A stretch of 64,000 bases of DNA. Origin: [Clostridium] asparagiforme DSM 15981. Its GTDB lineage: Bacteria > Bacillota > Clostridia > Lachnospirales > Lachnospiraceae. Under the pieces are notes generated by a model, which was not told the DNA's origin, made no database searches, and saw only the letters and a program-made list of their open reading frames with translations. The translations under genes were made by a program, and so were the position numbers. Positions within the stretch are counted from its first letter, which is position 1. Each line of letters starts with the position of its first letter. The DNA lies in the NCBI GenBank assembly GCA_025149125.1, contig CP102272.1, positions 5,332,001 through 5,396,000 on the forward strand, written 5' to 3'. Shown here piece after piece: positions 17,092-26,600 of the stretch.

Positions 17092-17685
17092 TCAGGAAAG
17101 GGCCTCGTCCCGCTTGTCCGTGGAGCGGTACTTCCTGGCGTAGGCCATGATCGCGGCGATGGTCTTTCCGTCGGTGATGGTTCCGTTGTAGATCAGGTCC
17201 TCCAGATCCTTAAGCTCCCACGCCTCCACATTGATCACCTCGTCCTCATCCAGATGCTGCCTGGATGGAATCAGGTGATGGGCCACGAAAATGTCGATGG
17301 CCTCATCGCAGAACGCCACGGTGGTGTTCAAGCTCATCAGATACTCCAGCTTCCCCTGGTTCTCCACCCGGTAACCGGTTTCCTCCTCCAGCTCCCGGTA
17401 GGCGCACTCGACCTTCGGCTCGTCCGGTTCGTCCAGCTTTCCGGCCGGAATCTCCAGCGTGAAGCGGTCCAGCGCATTGCGGTACTGCCGCACCATCAGA
17501 ATTTTCCCGTCGTCCGTCACCGGCAGCACCGCCGCCGCCCCATCGTGGTGAATATAGTCCCAATGGGCCTCGTGGCCGTTGGCCACCACCGTGTCCTCAT
17601 AAATCTTCAGGATATTCCCCTGGTATTTCAGCTGCCGGTCCAGACGCACCACCGGCAGGTTCTCCTGCTCTATCTTATCACCCAT
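17092..17685 (-). CDS. nudF: NUDIX hydrolase, ADP-ribose pyrophosphatase type
   Basis: A 197-residue NUDIX enzyme likely to cleave ADP-ribose and related nucleotide sugars. The NUDIX box is GKLDEPDEPKVECAYRELEE followed by ETGY; one extra residue separates the glycine from the first glutamate compared with the usual spacing. The N-terminal domain (GNILKIYEDTVVANGHEAHWDYIHHDGAAAV, shown only in part by family resemblance) fits the NudF group. The ATG at 17685 follows GAGGGAAC. Its place before the spoIIM-like gene matches Bacillus synteny. Confidence 0.87.
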   Translation of the reverse strand: MGDKIEQENLPVVRLDRQLKYQGNILKIYEDTVVANGHEAHWDYIHHDGAAAVLPVTDDGKILMVRQYRNALDRFTLEIPAGKLDEPDEPKVECAYRELEEETGYRVENQGKLEYLMSLNTTVAFCDEAIDIFVAHHLIPSRQHLDEDEVINVEAWELKDLEDLIYNGTITDGKTIAAIMAYARKYRSTDKRDEALS

Positions 17686-17802
17686 GATCCTCGTTCCCTC
17701 TTTCTCAAAACTTTTTATAATGCAGCCGTCTGCGGGCTCCGGTTGATCCCGCGCAGCCGACCGCGGCCCTCCGGCTCATCTCATACAGCCTCCCGGAGCG
17801 TC

Positions 17803-18600
17803 CTACTGAATCTCCGTACTCTTTTTGTAACAGGCGTCGCAGGCCCGGATCACCGCGCTGCGGAATCCCGCCTCCTCCAGCGCGGAAACGCCCTGGATCG
17901 TGGTGCCACCCGGGGAGCAGACCTCGTCCTTCAGCTGCTCCGGGTGTTTGCCCGTCTCCAGCACCATTTTCGCGCTCCCCAGAACCGCCTGAGCGGCCAT
18001 CTGGCAGGCCGCGGCCCTGGGCAGGCCGTATTTTACGGCTCCATCGGCCAAAGCCTCTATAAACATGTACACGAAGGCAGGCGAGCTTCCGCTGACGCAG
18101 CCCACCGCGTCCATCAGGCGCTCCTCCACCAGCTGCAGCTTTCCAAAGGAGGTGAAAAGGGTTTCCATCTCCCGCTTCTCCTCCTCCGTGAACAGCCCGC
18201 CGTCATAGCTGACGCCGGTCATTCCCTCGCCCAGCAGGGCCGGGGTATTGGGCATCGCCCGCACGAACCGCAGATTGCTTCCAAGCCGCTGCCGGTAGGA
18301 CTCGATGGTCAGGCCGGGGGCCAGGGAAATGATCACCTGGTCGGGCCTTAACACCTCCTTGATATCCGCAAACACCGCGTCAAAATATTGGGGCTTCACC
18401 GCCAGCAAAAGATACTTCACCTGGGCCGCGCAGTCCGCGTTTGAAGCCGCGTGGGGTACGCCGGTCTGTCCGGTCACCCGCTCCATCTTTTCCCTGTGGG
18501 CGGACGAAAACACGATATCCGCGGGCTCGTAAATCTTGAGCAGTCCCTTCAGGATCGCGAACCCCATATTCCCCATTCCGATAAAACCAATCTTAGCCAT
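17803..18600 (-). CDS. proC: Pyrroline-5-carboxylate reductase
   Basis: A 266-residue enzyme for the last step of proline synthesis, reducing pyrroline-5-carboxylate with NAD(P)H. The Rossmann motif is IGFIGMGNMGFAILKG at the N terminus. The C-terminal catalytic/dimer signature is VCSPGGTTIQGVSALEEAGFR. MPNTPALLGEGMTG in the middle is also diagnostic. The ATG at 18600 is chosen because the protein then starts MAKIGFIG and AGAGGC lies upstream; the longer frame from 18657 adds a non-conserved extension. It follows lysA by 53 bp on the same strand. Confidence 0.95.
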   Translation of the reverse strand: MAKIGFIGMGNMGFAILKGLLKIYEPADIVFSSAHREKMERVTGQTGVPHAASNADCAAQVKYLLLAVKPQYFDAVFADIKEVLRPDQVIISLAPGLTIESYRQRLGSNLRFVRAMPNTPALLGEGMTGVSYDGGLFTEEEKREMETLFTSFGKLQLVEERLMDAVGCVSGSSPAFVYMFIEALADGAVKYGLPRAAACQMAAQAVLGSAKMVLETGKHPEQLKDEVCSPGGTTIQGVSALEEAGFRSAVIRACDACYKKSTEIQ

Positions 18601-18653
18601 TCCTATGCCTCTTTTCCCGCCGCTGCGATCCGTTTTCGCAGCTGCATTTTTAC

Positions 18654-19919
18654 TCAATCATTCTTTAAAATATCGCAGAAATCAAAGGTCACGAAGTAAT
18701 CCTTCGGAGTCTCCGCCCTGCGGATCATCTGCACGGAGCCGTCCTCCTTCAGCAGAAGCTCCGCTGATTTCAGCTTTCCGTTATAATTGTAGCCCATGGC
18801 GAACCCGTGAGCCCCGGTGTCGTGGATCACCAGAAGATCCCCCTTATCCACCTTGGGCAGCATCCGGTCGATGGCGAACTTGTCGTTGTTCTCGCACAGG
18901 GAACCGACCACGTCGTACATGTGATCGCAGGGCAGGTTCTCCTTGCCCATCACCGTTACGTGGTGGTAAGCGCCGTACATGGCGGGCCGCATCAGGTTCA
19001 CCGCACAGGCGTCCACGCCCACGTACTCCTTGTAGGTGTGTTTTTCATGGATCGCCCTGGTCACCAGACAGCCGAATGGCCCCAGCATAAAGCGGCCCAG
19101 CTCCGTGCACAGCGCCACGTCGCCCATGCCCGCAGGCACCAGAACATCCTGGTAAGCGTTTCGCACGCCCTCCCCGATCACCAGGATATCGTTCGGCTCC
19201 TGGTCGGGGCGGTAGGGGATGCCGATGCCGCCGGACAGATTGATAAAAGCGATATGCGCCCCGGTCTCCTCCTTCAGCTTCACCGCCAGCTCAAAGAGCT
19301 GCCTGGCTAACAGAGGATAATACTCGTTGGTCACCGTGTTGGAGGCAAGGAAGGCGTGGATTCCGAACCGCTTCGCACCCTTGGCCTTTAAAATCTTAAA
19401 CGCCTCAAACATCTGCTCCGTGGTCATCCCGTACTTGGAGTCACCTGGGTTGTCCATAATGTCGTTGCTGATCTTGAACACGCCGCCGGGATTAAACCGG
19501 CAGCTGATGGTCTCCGGGATATACCCCAGAGTGTCCTCCAGAAACTGGATATGGGTGAAATCATCCAGGTTGATAATCGCTCCCAGCCTGGCCGCGTAGG
19601 CGAACTCCTCAGGTGGCGTGTCGTTGGAGGAAAACATGATCTCCTCCCCGGAAAAGCCGCAGGCTTCGGACAGCATCAGCTCTGTCATGGAGGAGCAGTC
19701 CGTGCCGCAGCCGCACTCCTTTAAGAGCTGCAAAATAAACGGGTTGGGCGTTGCCTTCACCGCAAAATACTCTTTAAACCCCTTATTCCAGGCAAATGCC
19801 TGCTTCAGCTTCATAGCGTTTTCGCGAATTCCCTTCTCGTCGTACAGGTGAAAGGGGGTCGGGTAATCTTTTACAATTTCTTCCAGTTTCTCCAGTGTCA
19901 CAAATGGCTTTTTATCCAT
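18654..19919 (-). CDS. lysA: Diaminopimelate decarboxylase
   Basis: A 421-residue fold-III PLP enzyme that decarboxylates meso-diaminopimelate to lysine. The PLP lysine is in YFAVKATPNP near residue 54. FINLSGGIGIPY is the glycine-rich phosphate-binding region, and CTELGRF and the C-terminal CENNDKFA (family CESGDxxA) are visible. Related ornithine/arginine decarboxylases are less likely because DAP decarboxylase motifs dominate. The ATG at 19919 has GGGAGAA upstream; the longer frame from 19946 adds nine residues without conservation. Confidence 0.88.
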   Translation of the reverse strand: MDKKPFVTLEKLEEIVKDYPTPFHLYDEKGIRENAMKLKQAFAWNKGFKEYFAVKATPNPFILQLLKECGCGTDCSSMTELMLSEACGFSGEEIMFSSNDTPPEEFAYAARLGAIINLDDFTHIQFLEDTLGYIPETISCRFNPGGVFKISNDIMDNPGDSKYGMTTEQMFEAFKILKAKGAKRFGIHAFLASNTVTNEYYPLLARQLFELAVKLKEETGAHIAFINLSGGIGIPYRPDQEPNDILVIGEGVRNAYQDVLVPAGMGDVALCTELGRFMLGPFGCLVTRAIHEKHTYKEYVGVDACAVNLMRPAMYGAYHHVTVMGKENLPCDHMYDVVGSLCENNDKFAIDRMLPKVDKGDLLVIHDTGAHGFAMGYNYNGKLKSAELLLKEDGSVQMIRRAETPKDYFVTFDFCDILKND

Positions 19920-20024
19920 TCTGCATATTCTCCCTTCTATGGCCATACTCCCGCCCGGCCGCCTCGTCGCCGGTGCGGCCGCGCTCCGCTGCTCTCCTTA
20001 AACGTGCGCAGCGGGCGGACACGT

Positions 20025-20082
20025 AAAAAAGTCCGCCCGGACTACCACGGTGCTTTTGCACCATTGTACTCCAGGACGGACT
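20025..20082 (-). terminator. Terminator after pyk
   Basis: A long imperfect hairpin has an outer AGTCCG/CGGACT stem and an inner GGTGC-AAAA-GCACC stem, and is followed by six T residues on the minus strand, 40 bp after the pyk stop. Confidence 0.85.
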
Positions 20083-20122
20083 CCTTTGTCCAGTTATTCT
20101 TGCGTATTCATGAATCCATACA

Positions 20123-21559
20123 TCATTCCACGTTCAGCACGCGCATGATATTGGTCTGGGTCGCAGCCTCATGCCGTCTGGCATAGGTTACAACGCCCGC
20201 GGTGATCACCACCAGGTCGCCCAGCTCCAGCATATTTTTGTTCTTAAGCTCCTCCATGGAGTTCTCGATCAGCTCATCCGTGGAATCCGCGCGGCGGGAC
20301 CAAACCGGAACCACGCCCCACTGAATCTGCATCTGGCGCACCGTGGACATACTGGGAGACATACCGATGATCTGGGCGCTGGGTCTCCATTTGCTCAGCA
20401 TCAGGGTGGTAAAGCCGGTGATGCTGGGTGCGATGATCGCCTGAGCGCCCAGGTCATGGGCTGTGGACACGGAGGCGAAGCAGACTGCGTTGGAAATGTT
20501 CTGGGTGTTGGTCTTGGAAACCTTGCGGCGGCGGTACGCCTCATAGTCCAGATGGGACTCGGAATCCTCCACGATGGTGGCCATCATTTTCAGCGCCTCC
20601 ACCGGATACTTACCCATGGCCGTCTCGCCGGAAAGCATCACAGCGTCCGTGCCGTCGTAAACCGCGTTGGCCACGTCCGTCACCTCCGCCCGGGTGGGTC
20701 TGGGGTTGCGGATCATGGAATCCAGCATCTGGGTGGCCGTGATCACGGACTTGCACTGCTCGTTGCACTTGCGGATGATCATTTTCTGGATATAGGGAAC
20801 CTTCTCGGCCGGAATTTCAACGCCCATGTCGCCCCGGGCCACCATAATGCCGTCGCTGGCCTCGATGATCGCATCCAGGTTCTCGATGCCCTCCGCATTC
20901 TCGATCTTGGCGATCACCTTCATGCTGGAGCCGTGGGCTTCCAGAATTCCCTTGATCTCGCGAATGCAGTCCGCGGTGCGGACAAAGGAGGCCGCGATAA
21001 AATCAAAGCCCTGCTTGATGCCGAACACGATATCCTCTTTGTCCTTGTCGGTCAGCGCCGGAAGCTTGATCTTGACGTTGGGCACGTTCACGCCCTTCTT
21101 CTCGCCCAGCTCGCCGCCGTTGGCCACCTTGCAGACGATATCCGTTCCCTTCACCTCCACCACGTCCAGTTCGATCAGGCCGTCGTCGATCAGGATCTTG
21201 TTGCCCGCGGCCACGTCCTCGTTCAGTCCGCTGTAATTGATGTGGCCGATGTGGTCGTCTCCCACCACCTCGCGGGTGGTCAGGGTGAAGGTCTGGCCAT
21301 CCTTCAGCGTAACCTTCTTACCGTCCTTTAAAAGTCCGGTGCGGATCTCCGGCCCCTTGGTGTCCAGCAGCGCAGCCACCGGGATATCCAGCTCCTTGCG
21401 CACCTCTTTTAACAGCTCCAGCCGCTCCATGTGCTCGTTGTAATCCCCATGTGAAAAATTGAAGCGGGCCACGTTCATGCCGTTTTTCGCCAGTTCCATC
21501 ATAATATTCTTGTCATTGGTGTTAGGACCCATGGTGCAGATAATTTTAGTCTTTTTCAT
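20123..21559 (-). CDS. pyk: Pyruvate kinase
   Basis: A 478-residue glycolytic enzyme converting phosphoenolpyruvate and ADP to pyruvate and ATP. The N-terminal TKIICTMGPNTND, NVARFNFSHGDY, LLDTKGPEIRTG and the active-site IAKIENAEGIENLDAI plus MVARGDMGVEIPAEKVP are all present, as is ITATQMLDSMIRNPRPTRAE. The length fits the short form without the extra PEP-utiliser domain. GGAGG lies 11 bases upstream of the ATG. It is 43 bp downstream of the rhomboid-like gene. Confidence 0.97.
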   Translation of the reverse strand: MKKTKIICTMGPNTNDKNIMMELAKNGMNVARFNFSHGDYNEHMERLELLKEVRKELDIPVAALLDTKGPEIRTGLLKDGKKVTLKDGQTFTLTTREVVGDDHIGHINYSGLNEDVAAGNKILIDDGLIELDVVEVKGTDIVCKVANGGELGEKKGVNVPNVKIKLPALTDKDKEDIVFGIKQGFDFIAASFVRTADCIREIKGILEAHGSSMKVIAKIENAEGIENLDAIIEASDGIMVARGDMGVEIPAEKVPYIQKMIIRKCNEQCKSVITATQMLDSMIRNPRPTRAEVTDVANAVYDGTDAVMLSGETAMGKYPVEALKMMATIVEDSESHLDYEAYRRRKVSKTNTQNISNAVCFASVSTAHDLGAQAIIAPSITGFTTLMLSKWRPSAQIIGMSPSMSTVRQMQIQWGVVPVWSRRADSTDELIENSMEELKNKNMLELGDLVVITAGVVTYARRHEAATQTNIMRVLNVE

Positions 21560-21602
21560 TCCTTGTCAATCCTCCATAACTGAAAAGTTTGTGCGCGCCC
21601 GG

Positions 21603-22433
21603 TCACTGCTGTTCCTGATCGGACTTCTTGATGTGTTTGTGGGTGTACAGATGATCCATACAATATTCATAGCTGCCCTCGCATTTGGAGCAGTAACGGA
21701 ATTCCATCCCCGGACTGTCCTCGTCCGTGCGTCCGCAGACCGCGCAGACATGGCGCGTGCGGCTCTTGGGCCGGATCTGGGCGCGGAACTCCTGCTTGCG
21801 CTTGATCTCCCTGGGGCTTATGCGCCGGTAATCCCGGGTCATTACAAAGAAAATGATAAAGTTGGCCAGGGACAGCAGAATTTCCAGCCGCGTTCCCAGG
21901 CTGTGGGACGTGACAAACAGCAGAAGAAATCCGGCCCCCTCAAAGATGGCCAGCCATTTCGCCCGGATCGCAATCACAAAATAAAGGTAAAAATACTCGT
22001 TGGGAAACGTCACCGCGTAAGCCAGAAAAACGGACGCGTTGAGAAACGTGGTGGTCAGATGGGGGCTGTGGCCCGTCACAAAATAGACTGCGAGCTCCGC
22101 GATAATATGTCCCAGAATCCCCATGAACACGTACACGTTGAAGCGGAACGCACCCCACACCCGCTCCAGGGACGAACCCAGAGAATAATACATGAGCAGC
22201 AGCAGTAAAATCCAGATAAAGCTGGTGGTGGGCGGGAAGATCATAAAAGTCACCAGCCGCCAGACCTGGCCGTGCAGAATCGACGGCGCATCCAGCATCA
22301 GATAATAGTAATACAGCTCCGGGGCGAACTTTAAAATCACAAATCCCACCACATACAGCATGATAATGTAGTACATCAAATTGTGAATCGCATAACGCCC
22401 GAATTTTCGTTCCATTTTCTGAAAAAATTTCAT
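21603..22433 (-). CDS. Rhomboid-like membrane protein lacking protease residues, with C-terminal zinc ribbon
   Basis: A 276-residue protein with about six membrane helices in a rhomboid-like order (WRLVTFMIFPP after the first loop, then LERVWGAFRFNVYVFMGILGH) and a cytosolic C-terminal tail. Where an active rhomboid has G-x-S-G, this reads NASVFLAYAV, and no histidine is seen in the last helix, so it is probably not a protease. The tail contains CAVCGRT and YCSKCEGSYEYCMDHLY, a likely zinc-binding ribbon. Function is unknown. It lies between corA and pyk on the same strand, which may be one transcript. Confidence 0.65.
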   Translation of the reverse strand: MKFFQKMERKFGRYAIHNLMYYIIMLYVVGFVILKFAPELYYYYLMLDAPSILHGQVWRLVTFMIFPPTTSFIWILLLLLMYYSLGSSLERVWGAFRFNVYVFMGILGHIIAELAVYFVTGHSPHLTTTFLNASVFLAYAVTFPNEYFYLYFVIAIRAKWLAIFEGAGFLLLFVTSHSLGTRLEILLSLANFIIFFVMTRDYRRISPREIKRKQEFRAQIRPKSRTRHVCAVCGRTDEDSPGMEFRYCSKCEGSYEYCMDHLYTHKHIKKSDQEQQ

Positions 22434-22468
22434 GTTCTCATCCTTTTGTCATATTGGATCCCTGTCGA

Positions 22469-23410
22469 TCAGAAAAGATCCTTTTTGTTGAAAATAAACG
22501 CCACGATCAGGGACAGCAGCAGGGCCAGAACCAGCACGATCCCAAATCCGTAGGGGCTGTCCGCAAAGGGCATACCGTGGGAATTCACGTTTATTCCATA
22601 GAAGCTGGCCACCATAGTGGGAATGGACATCACGATGGTCACCGTAGCCAAAAACTTCATCACAATATTCAGGTTGTTGGAGATAACCGAGGCGAAAGCG
22701 TCCATTGTGCCGCTAAGGATGCCGCTGTAAATGTTCGCCATCTCGATGGCCTGCTTGTTCTCGATGATAACGTCCTCCAAAAGGTCCGTGTCCTCGGGAT
22801 ACTTCTTCACCTTTTCCGTCCGCAGCAGCTTTTCCAGCACCACCTCGTTGGACCGCAGGGAGGTGGTAAAATACACCAGGGACTTTTCCAGCTCCAACAG
22901 CTCGATCAGTTCCGAGTTTTTCTGGGACTGATGCAGCTTGCGCTCGATCACCTCGCTCTTCTTGTCGATGATCCGCAGGTATTGCAGGTACTGGGTGGCG
23001 TTTTTATACAGAATCTGTAAAATGAACCTGGTCTTCATGAATGTGTGGAAATCCCGGACCCGTCCGTCCATAAAGGACGTCAGCACCGGCGTCTCCTCCA
23101 GGCAAACCGTGATCAGAACTTCGTTGGTGGTGATGATGCCCATGGGGATCGTCACAAACCAGTCCTTTCCGCTCCGCTCCTCGATGGACGGAATGTCCAC
23201 CAGGATCAGGGTGTAGTCCTCCTCCACCTCGATTCGGGAGCGCTCCTCCTCATCCAGAGGGGCCTTGATGTGATCCGGATCAATCTGGTACATGTCCGCA
23301 ATATCTATGATCTCCGAAGCCGTCGGGTTGGTCATCGCGATCCAGCTGCCCGGCTGAAGCTCATCCTTTTCATGCATTATTCCATCTTCTGTCTTAAAAA
23401 TACGAATCAT
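22469..23410 (-). CDS. corA: CorA-family divalent metal transporter
   Basis: A 313-residue Mg2+/Co2+ channel-type transporter with a large cytosolic N-terminal domain and two C-terminal membrane helices. The family signature Y-G-M-N at the end of helix 1 reads FYGIN here, followed by VNSHGMPFADSPYGFG and the terminal KKDLF basic end. The Met-to-Ile change at the selectivity loop is unusual but the fold is clear. GGGGGAGAG lies upstream of the ATG at 23410. Confidence 0.87.
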   Translation of the reverse strand: MIRIFKTEDGIMHEKDELQPGSWIAMTNPTASEIIDIADMYQIDPDHIKAPLDEEERSRIEVEEDYTLILVDIPSIEERSGKDWFVTIPMGIITTNEVLITVCLEETPVLTSFMDGRVRDFHTFMKTRFILQILYKNATQYLQYLRIIDKKSEVIERKLHQSQKNSELIELLELEKSLVYFTTSLRSNEVVLEKLLRTEKVKKYPEDTDLLEDVIIENKQAIEMANIYSGILSGTMDAFASVISNNLNIVMKFLATVTIVMSIPTMVASFYGINVNSHGMPFADSPYGFGIVLVLALLLSLIVAFIFNKKDLF

Positions 23411-23445
23411 GCGAACTCTCCCCCCATTATGAAATATACGTTCTC

Positions 23446-23474
23446 ATTATAGTGACTGCACCATTGTTTGTCAA
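23446..23474 (-). promoter_or_regulatory. Consensus promoter of corA
   Basis: TTGACA (23469-23474) and TATAAT (23446-23451), both perfect, with a 17-bp spacer on the minus strand. The predicted leader is only about 30 nt, leaving no room for a magnesium riboswitch. Confidence 0.92.
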
Positions 23475-23550
23475 ACAGAAATCCGACGTTTTTTTGCAAA
23501 CCTGCACAATTTTTACCGTTCATTTACAATATTTTAACGCTGCCTTCCGA

Positions 23551-23579
23551 TTGTATTCCTACCTATTTTATGTTAAACT
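23551..23579 (+). promoter_or_regulatory. Probable promoter of the activase fusion gene
   Basis: TTGTAT (23551-23556) and TAAACT (23574-23579) are separated by 17 bp. The start site near 23587 argues against translation from the ATG at 23589. Confidence 0.5.
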
Positions 23580-23678
23580 TTAGGATGCATGCGCCGGGAT
23601 CACGATTTTACGTTCTTTTCCCACAAGAACGTCCTCGAGATGTCCGGCTACGAAGGAGGTTTGGTTAATTCCACCATT

Positions 23679-26600
23679 ATGAATTCTTTACATACATCCC
23701 CCACATTGGGAATCGACATCGGTTCCACTACAGTAAAAGTGGCTCTGCTGGATGCAGAGCATAATATATTATTTTCCGATTATGAACGCCATTATGCCAA
23801 TATCCAGGAAACTTTAGCGGAACTTCTGCGAAAAGCCCGGGAAAAGGCCGGGCCCATGGAGGTTGTCTCCGTGATCACCGGTTCCGGCGGACTGGCGCTC
23901 TCCCATCATTTGCAGGTTCCCTTCGTCCAGGAGGTGGTGGCCGTGGCCTCCGCGCTTCAGGACTACGCGCCCCAGACCGATGTGGCCATCGAGCTGGGCG
24001 GCGAGGACGCCAAGATCATCTACTTCTCCGGCGGCATCGACCAGCGCATGAATGGAATATGCGCGGGAGGCACGGGATCCTTTATCGACCAGATGGCTTC
24101 CCTGCTCCAGACGGACGCGGCGGGCCTGAACGATTATGCCAGACATTACAAGGCCATCTACCCCATTGCAGCCCGGTGCGGCGTATTCGCCAAATCGGAC
24201 ATCCAGCCGCTCATCAACGAGGGCGCCACCCGAGAGGATTTATCGGCCTCCATTTTCCAGGCGGTGGTCAACCAGACCATCAGCGGCCTGGCCTGCGGCA
24301 AACCCATTCGGGGCAATGTTGCCTTCCTCGGCGGCCCCTTACATTTCCTCCCCGAGCTGCGGAACGCCTTTATCCGCACCCTGCACCTGACCGGCAGCCA
24401 GATCATTGCTCCGGATAACTCCCATCTGTTCGCCGCCATCGGCGCGGCCTTAAATCCCCAGGAAGGACAAACGTCTTCATCCCTGCTCTCCATGATAGAG
24501 CGGCTTTCTTCCGGAATCAAAATGGATTTTGAGGTCAAGCGCATGGAGCCCCTGTTCCGGGACCAGGCGGACTACGATGAATTTGACCGCCGCCACGCCG
24601 GCCATCAGGTCAAAACCGGGGACCTTGCCCGCTACAGCGGCAACTGCTATCTGGGGATCGACGCCGGTTCCACCACCACCAAGGTGGCGCTGGTGGGTGA
24701 AAACGGCGAGCTGCTCTACCGCTTTTACGACAACAACAACGGAAGCCCCCTGGCCACTGCCATCCGGGCCATCGCGGAGATTCGGGAAATCCTGCCCCCC
24801 GCCGCTCACATCGCCTGGTCCTGCTCCACCGGCTACGGCGAGGCGCTGTTAAAGTCCGCGCTCATGCTGGACGAGGGCGAGGTGGAGACCATCTCCCACT
24901 ACTACGCGGCGGCATTTTTCGAGCCGGACGTGGACTGCATCCTGGACATCGGCGGACAGGACATGAAATGCATCAAGATCAAGGACGGCACCGTGGACAG
25001 CGTGCAGTTAAACGAAGCCTGCTCCTCCGGCTGCGGTTCCTTCATCGAGACCTTTGCCAAGAGCTTAAACTACAGCGTGGAGGACTTCGCAAAAGAAGCC
25101 CTGTTCGCGGAGAATCCCACGGATCTGGGCACCCGCTGCACCGTGTTCATGAACTCCAACGTCAAGCAGGCCCAGAAGGAGGGCGCCACCGTGGCGGACA
25201 TCTCCGCGGGCCTGGCCTACTCCGTGATCAAAAACGCATTATTTAAGGTAATTAAAATTACGCGCCCCTCGGATCTGGGCCGCCACGTGGTGGTTCAGGG
25301 CGGAACCTTTTACAACGACGCCGTGCTGCGCAGCTTTGAGAAAATTTCCGGCTGCGAGGCCGTGCGACCCGACATCGCCGGCATCATGGGCGCCTTCGGC
25401 GCGGCGCTGATCGCCAGGGAGCGCTGGCACATGCAGCCCGCGGACAGCGCCAGTGAGACCTCCATGCTGCCGCTTGATAAAATCACCGGTCTGAAATACA
25501 CCACCTCCATGACCCGGTGCAAAGGCTGCAACAACCACTGTGTGCTGACCATCAACCAGTTCGGCAGCGGCCGCCGTTTTATCTCCGGCAACCGCTGTGA
25601 GCGGGGTTTGGGAATCGAAAAGTCCAAAAAGGAGATACCCAACCTGTTCGACTACAAGTACCACCGGATGTTCGACTACACGCCCCTGCCCCTGGACAAG
25701 GCGCACCGCGGTGTGGTGGGAATCCCCAGAGTGCTGAACATGTACGAAAACTTCCCGTTCTGGGCGGTGTTTTTTGAGCGCCTTGGATACCACGTGACCC
25801 TGTCGCCCCAGTCCACCCGCCAGCTCTATGAGCTGGGCATCGAGTCCATCCCCAGCGAGTCCGAGTGCTACCCGGCCAAGCTGGTCCACGGGCACATCAG
25901 CTGGCTGATCAAGCAGGGTGTGAAATTCATTTTCTACCCCTGCATCCCCTACGAGCGCAACGAGACTCCGGATGCGGGCAACCACTACAACTGCCCCATG
26001 GTCACTTCCTATGCGGAAAACATCAAAAATAACGTGGAAGAACTGGCCGAGGAGCACGTGAACTTTATGAATCCCTTCATGGCTTTTACCAACGAAGAGA
26101 TTCTGACCAAGGCTCTGGTGGCGGAATTCGTTAAGGCATTCGATATCCCGGCGGCCGAGGTGCGCATGGCCGCGCATGCCGGCTGGGAGGAGCTTTTGCA
26201 GTCCCGCCGGGACATGGAGGCAAAGGGCGAGGAGGTTCTGGACTGGCTGAAGCAGACCGGCAGACGCGGCATCGTGCTGGCGGGCCGCCCCTACCACGTG
26301 GACCCGGAGATCCACCACGGAATCCCCGAGTTAATCACCTCCTACGGCTTTGCCGTGTTGACCGAGGACTCGGTCTCCCACCTGGGCAAGGTGGAGCGGC
26401 CCCTGGTGGTCACCGACCAGTGGATGTACCACTCCCGGCTGTACGCGGCGGCCAGCTTTGTCAAGACCCAGGAGAATCTGGACCTGATTCAGTTAAACAG
26501 CTTTGGCTGCGGCCTGGATGCCGTGACCACGGACCAGGTGTCCGACATTCTCACCCGCTCCGGAAAAATCTACACCGTGCTGAAGATCGACGAAGTCAAC

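Noticed and set aside
18601..18657. N-terminal extension of ProC
   Set aside because: The added 19 residues precede the conserved MAKIGFIGMGNMG start and the nearer ATG has its own ribosome-binding site.
23411..23445. Magnesium riboswitch upstream of corA
   Set aside because: The consensus promoter leaves a leader of only about 30 nt, too short for an M-box.
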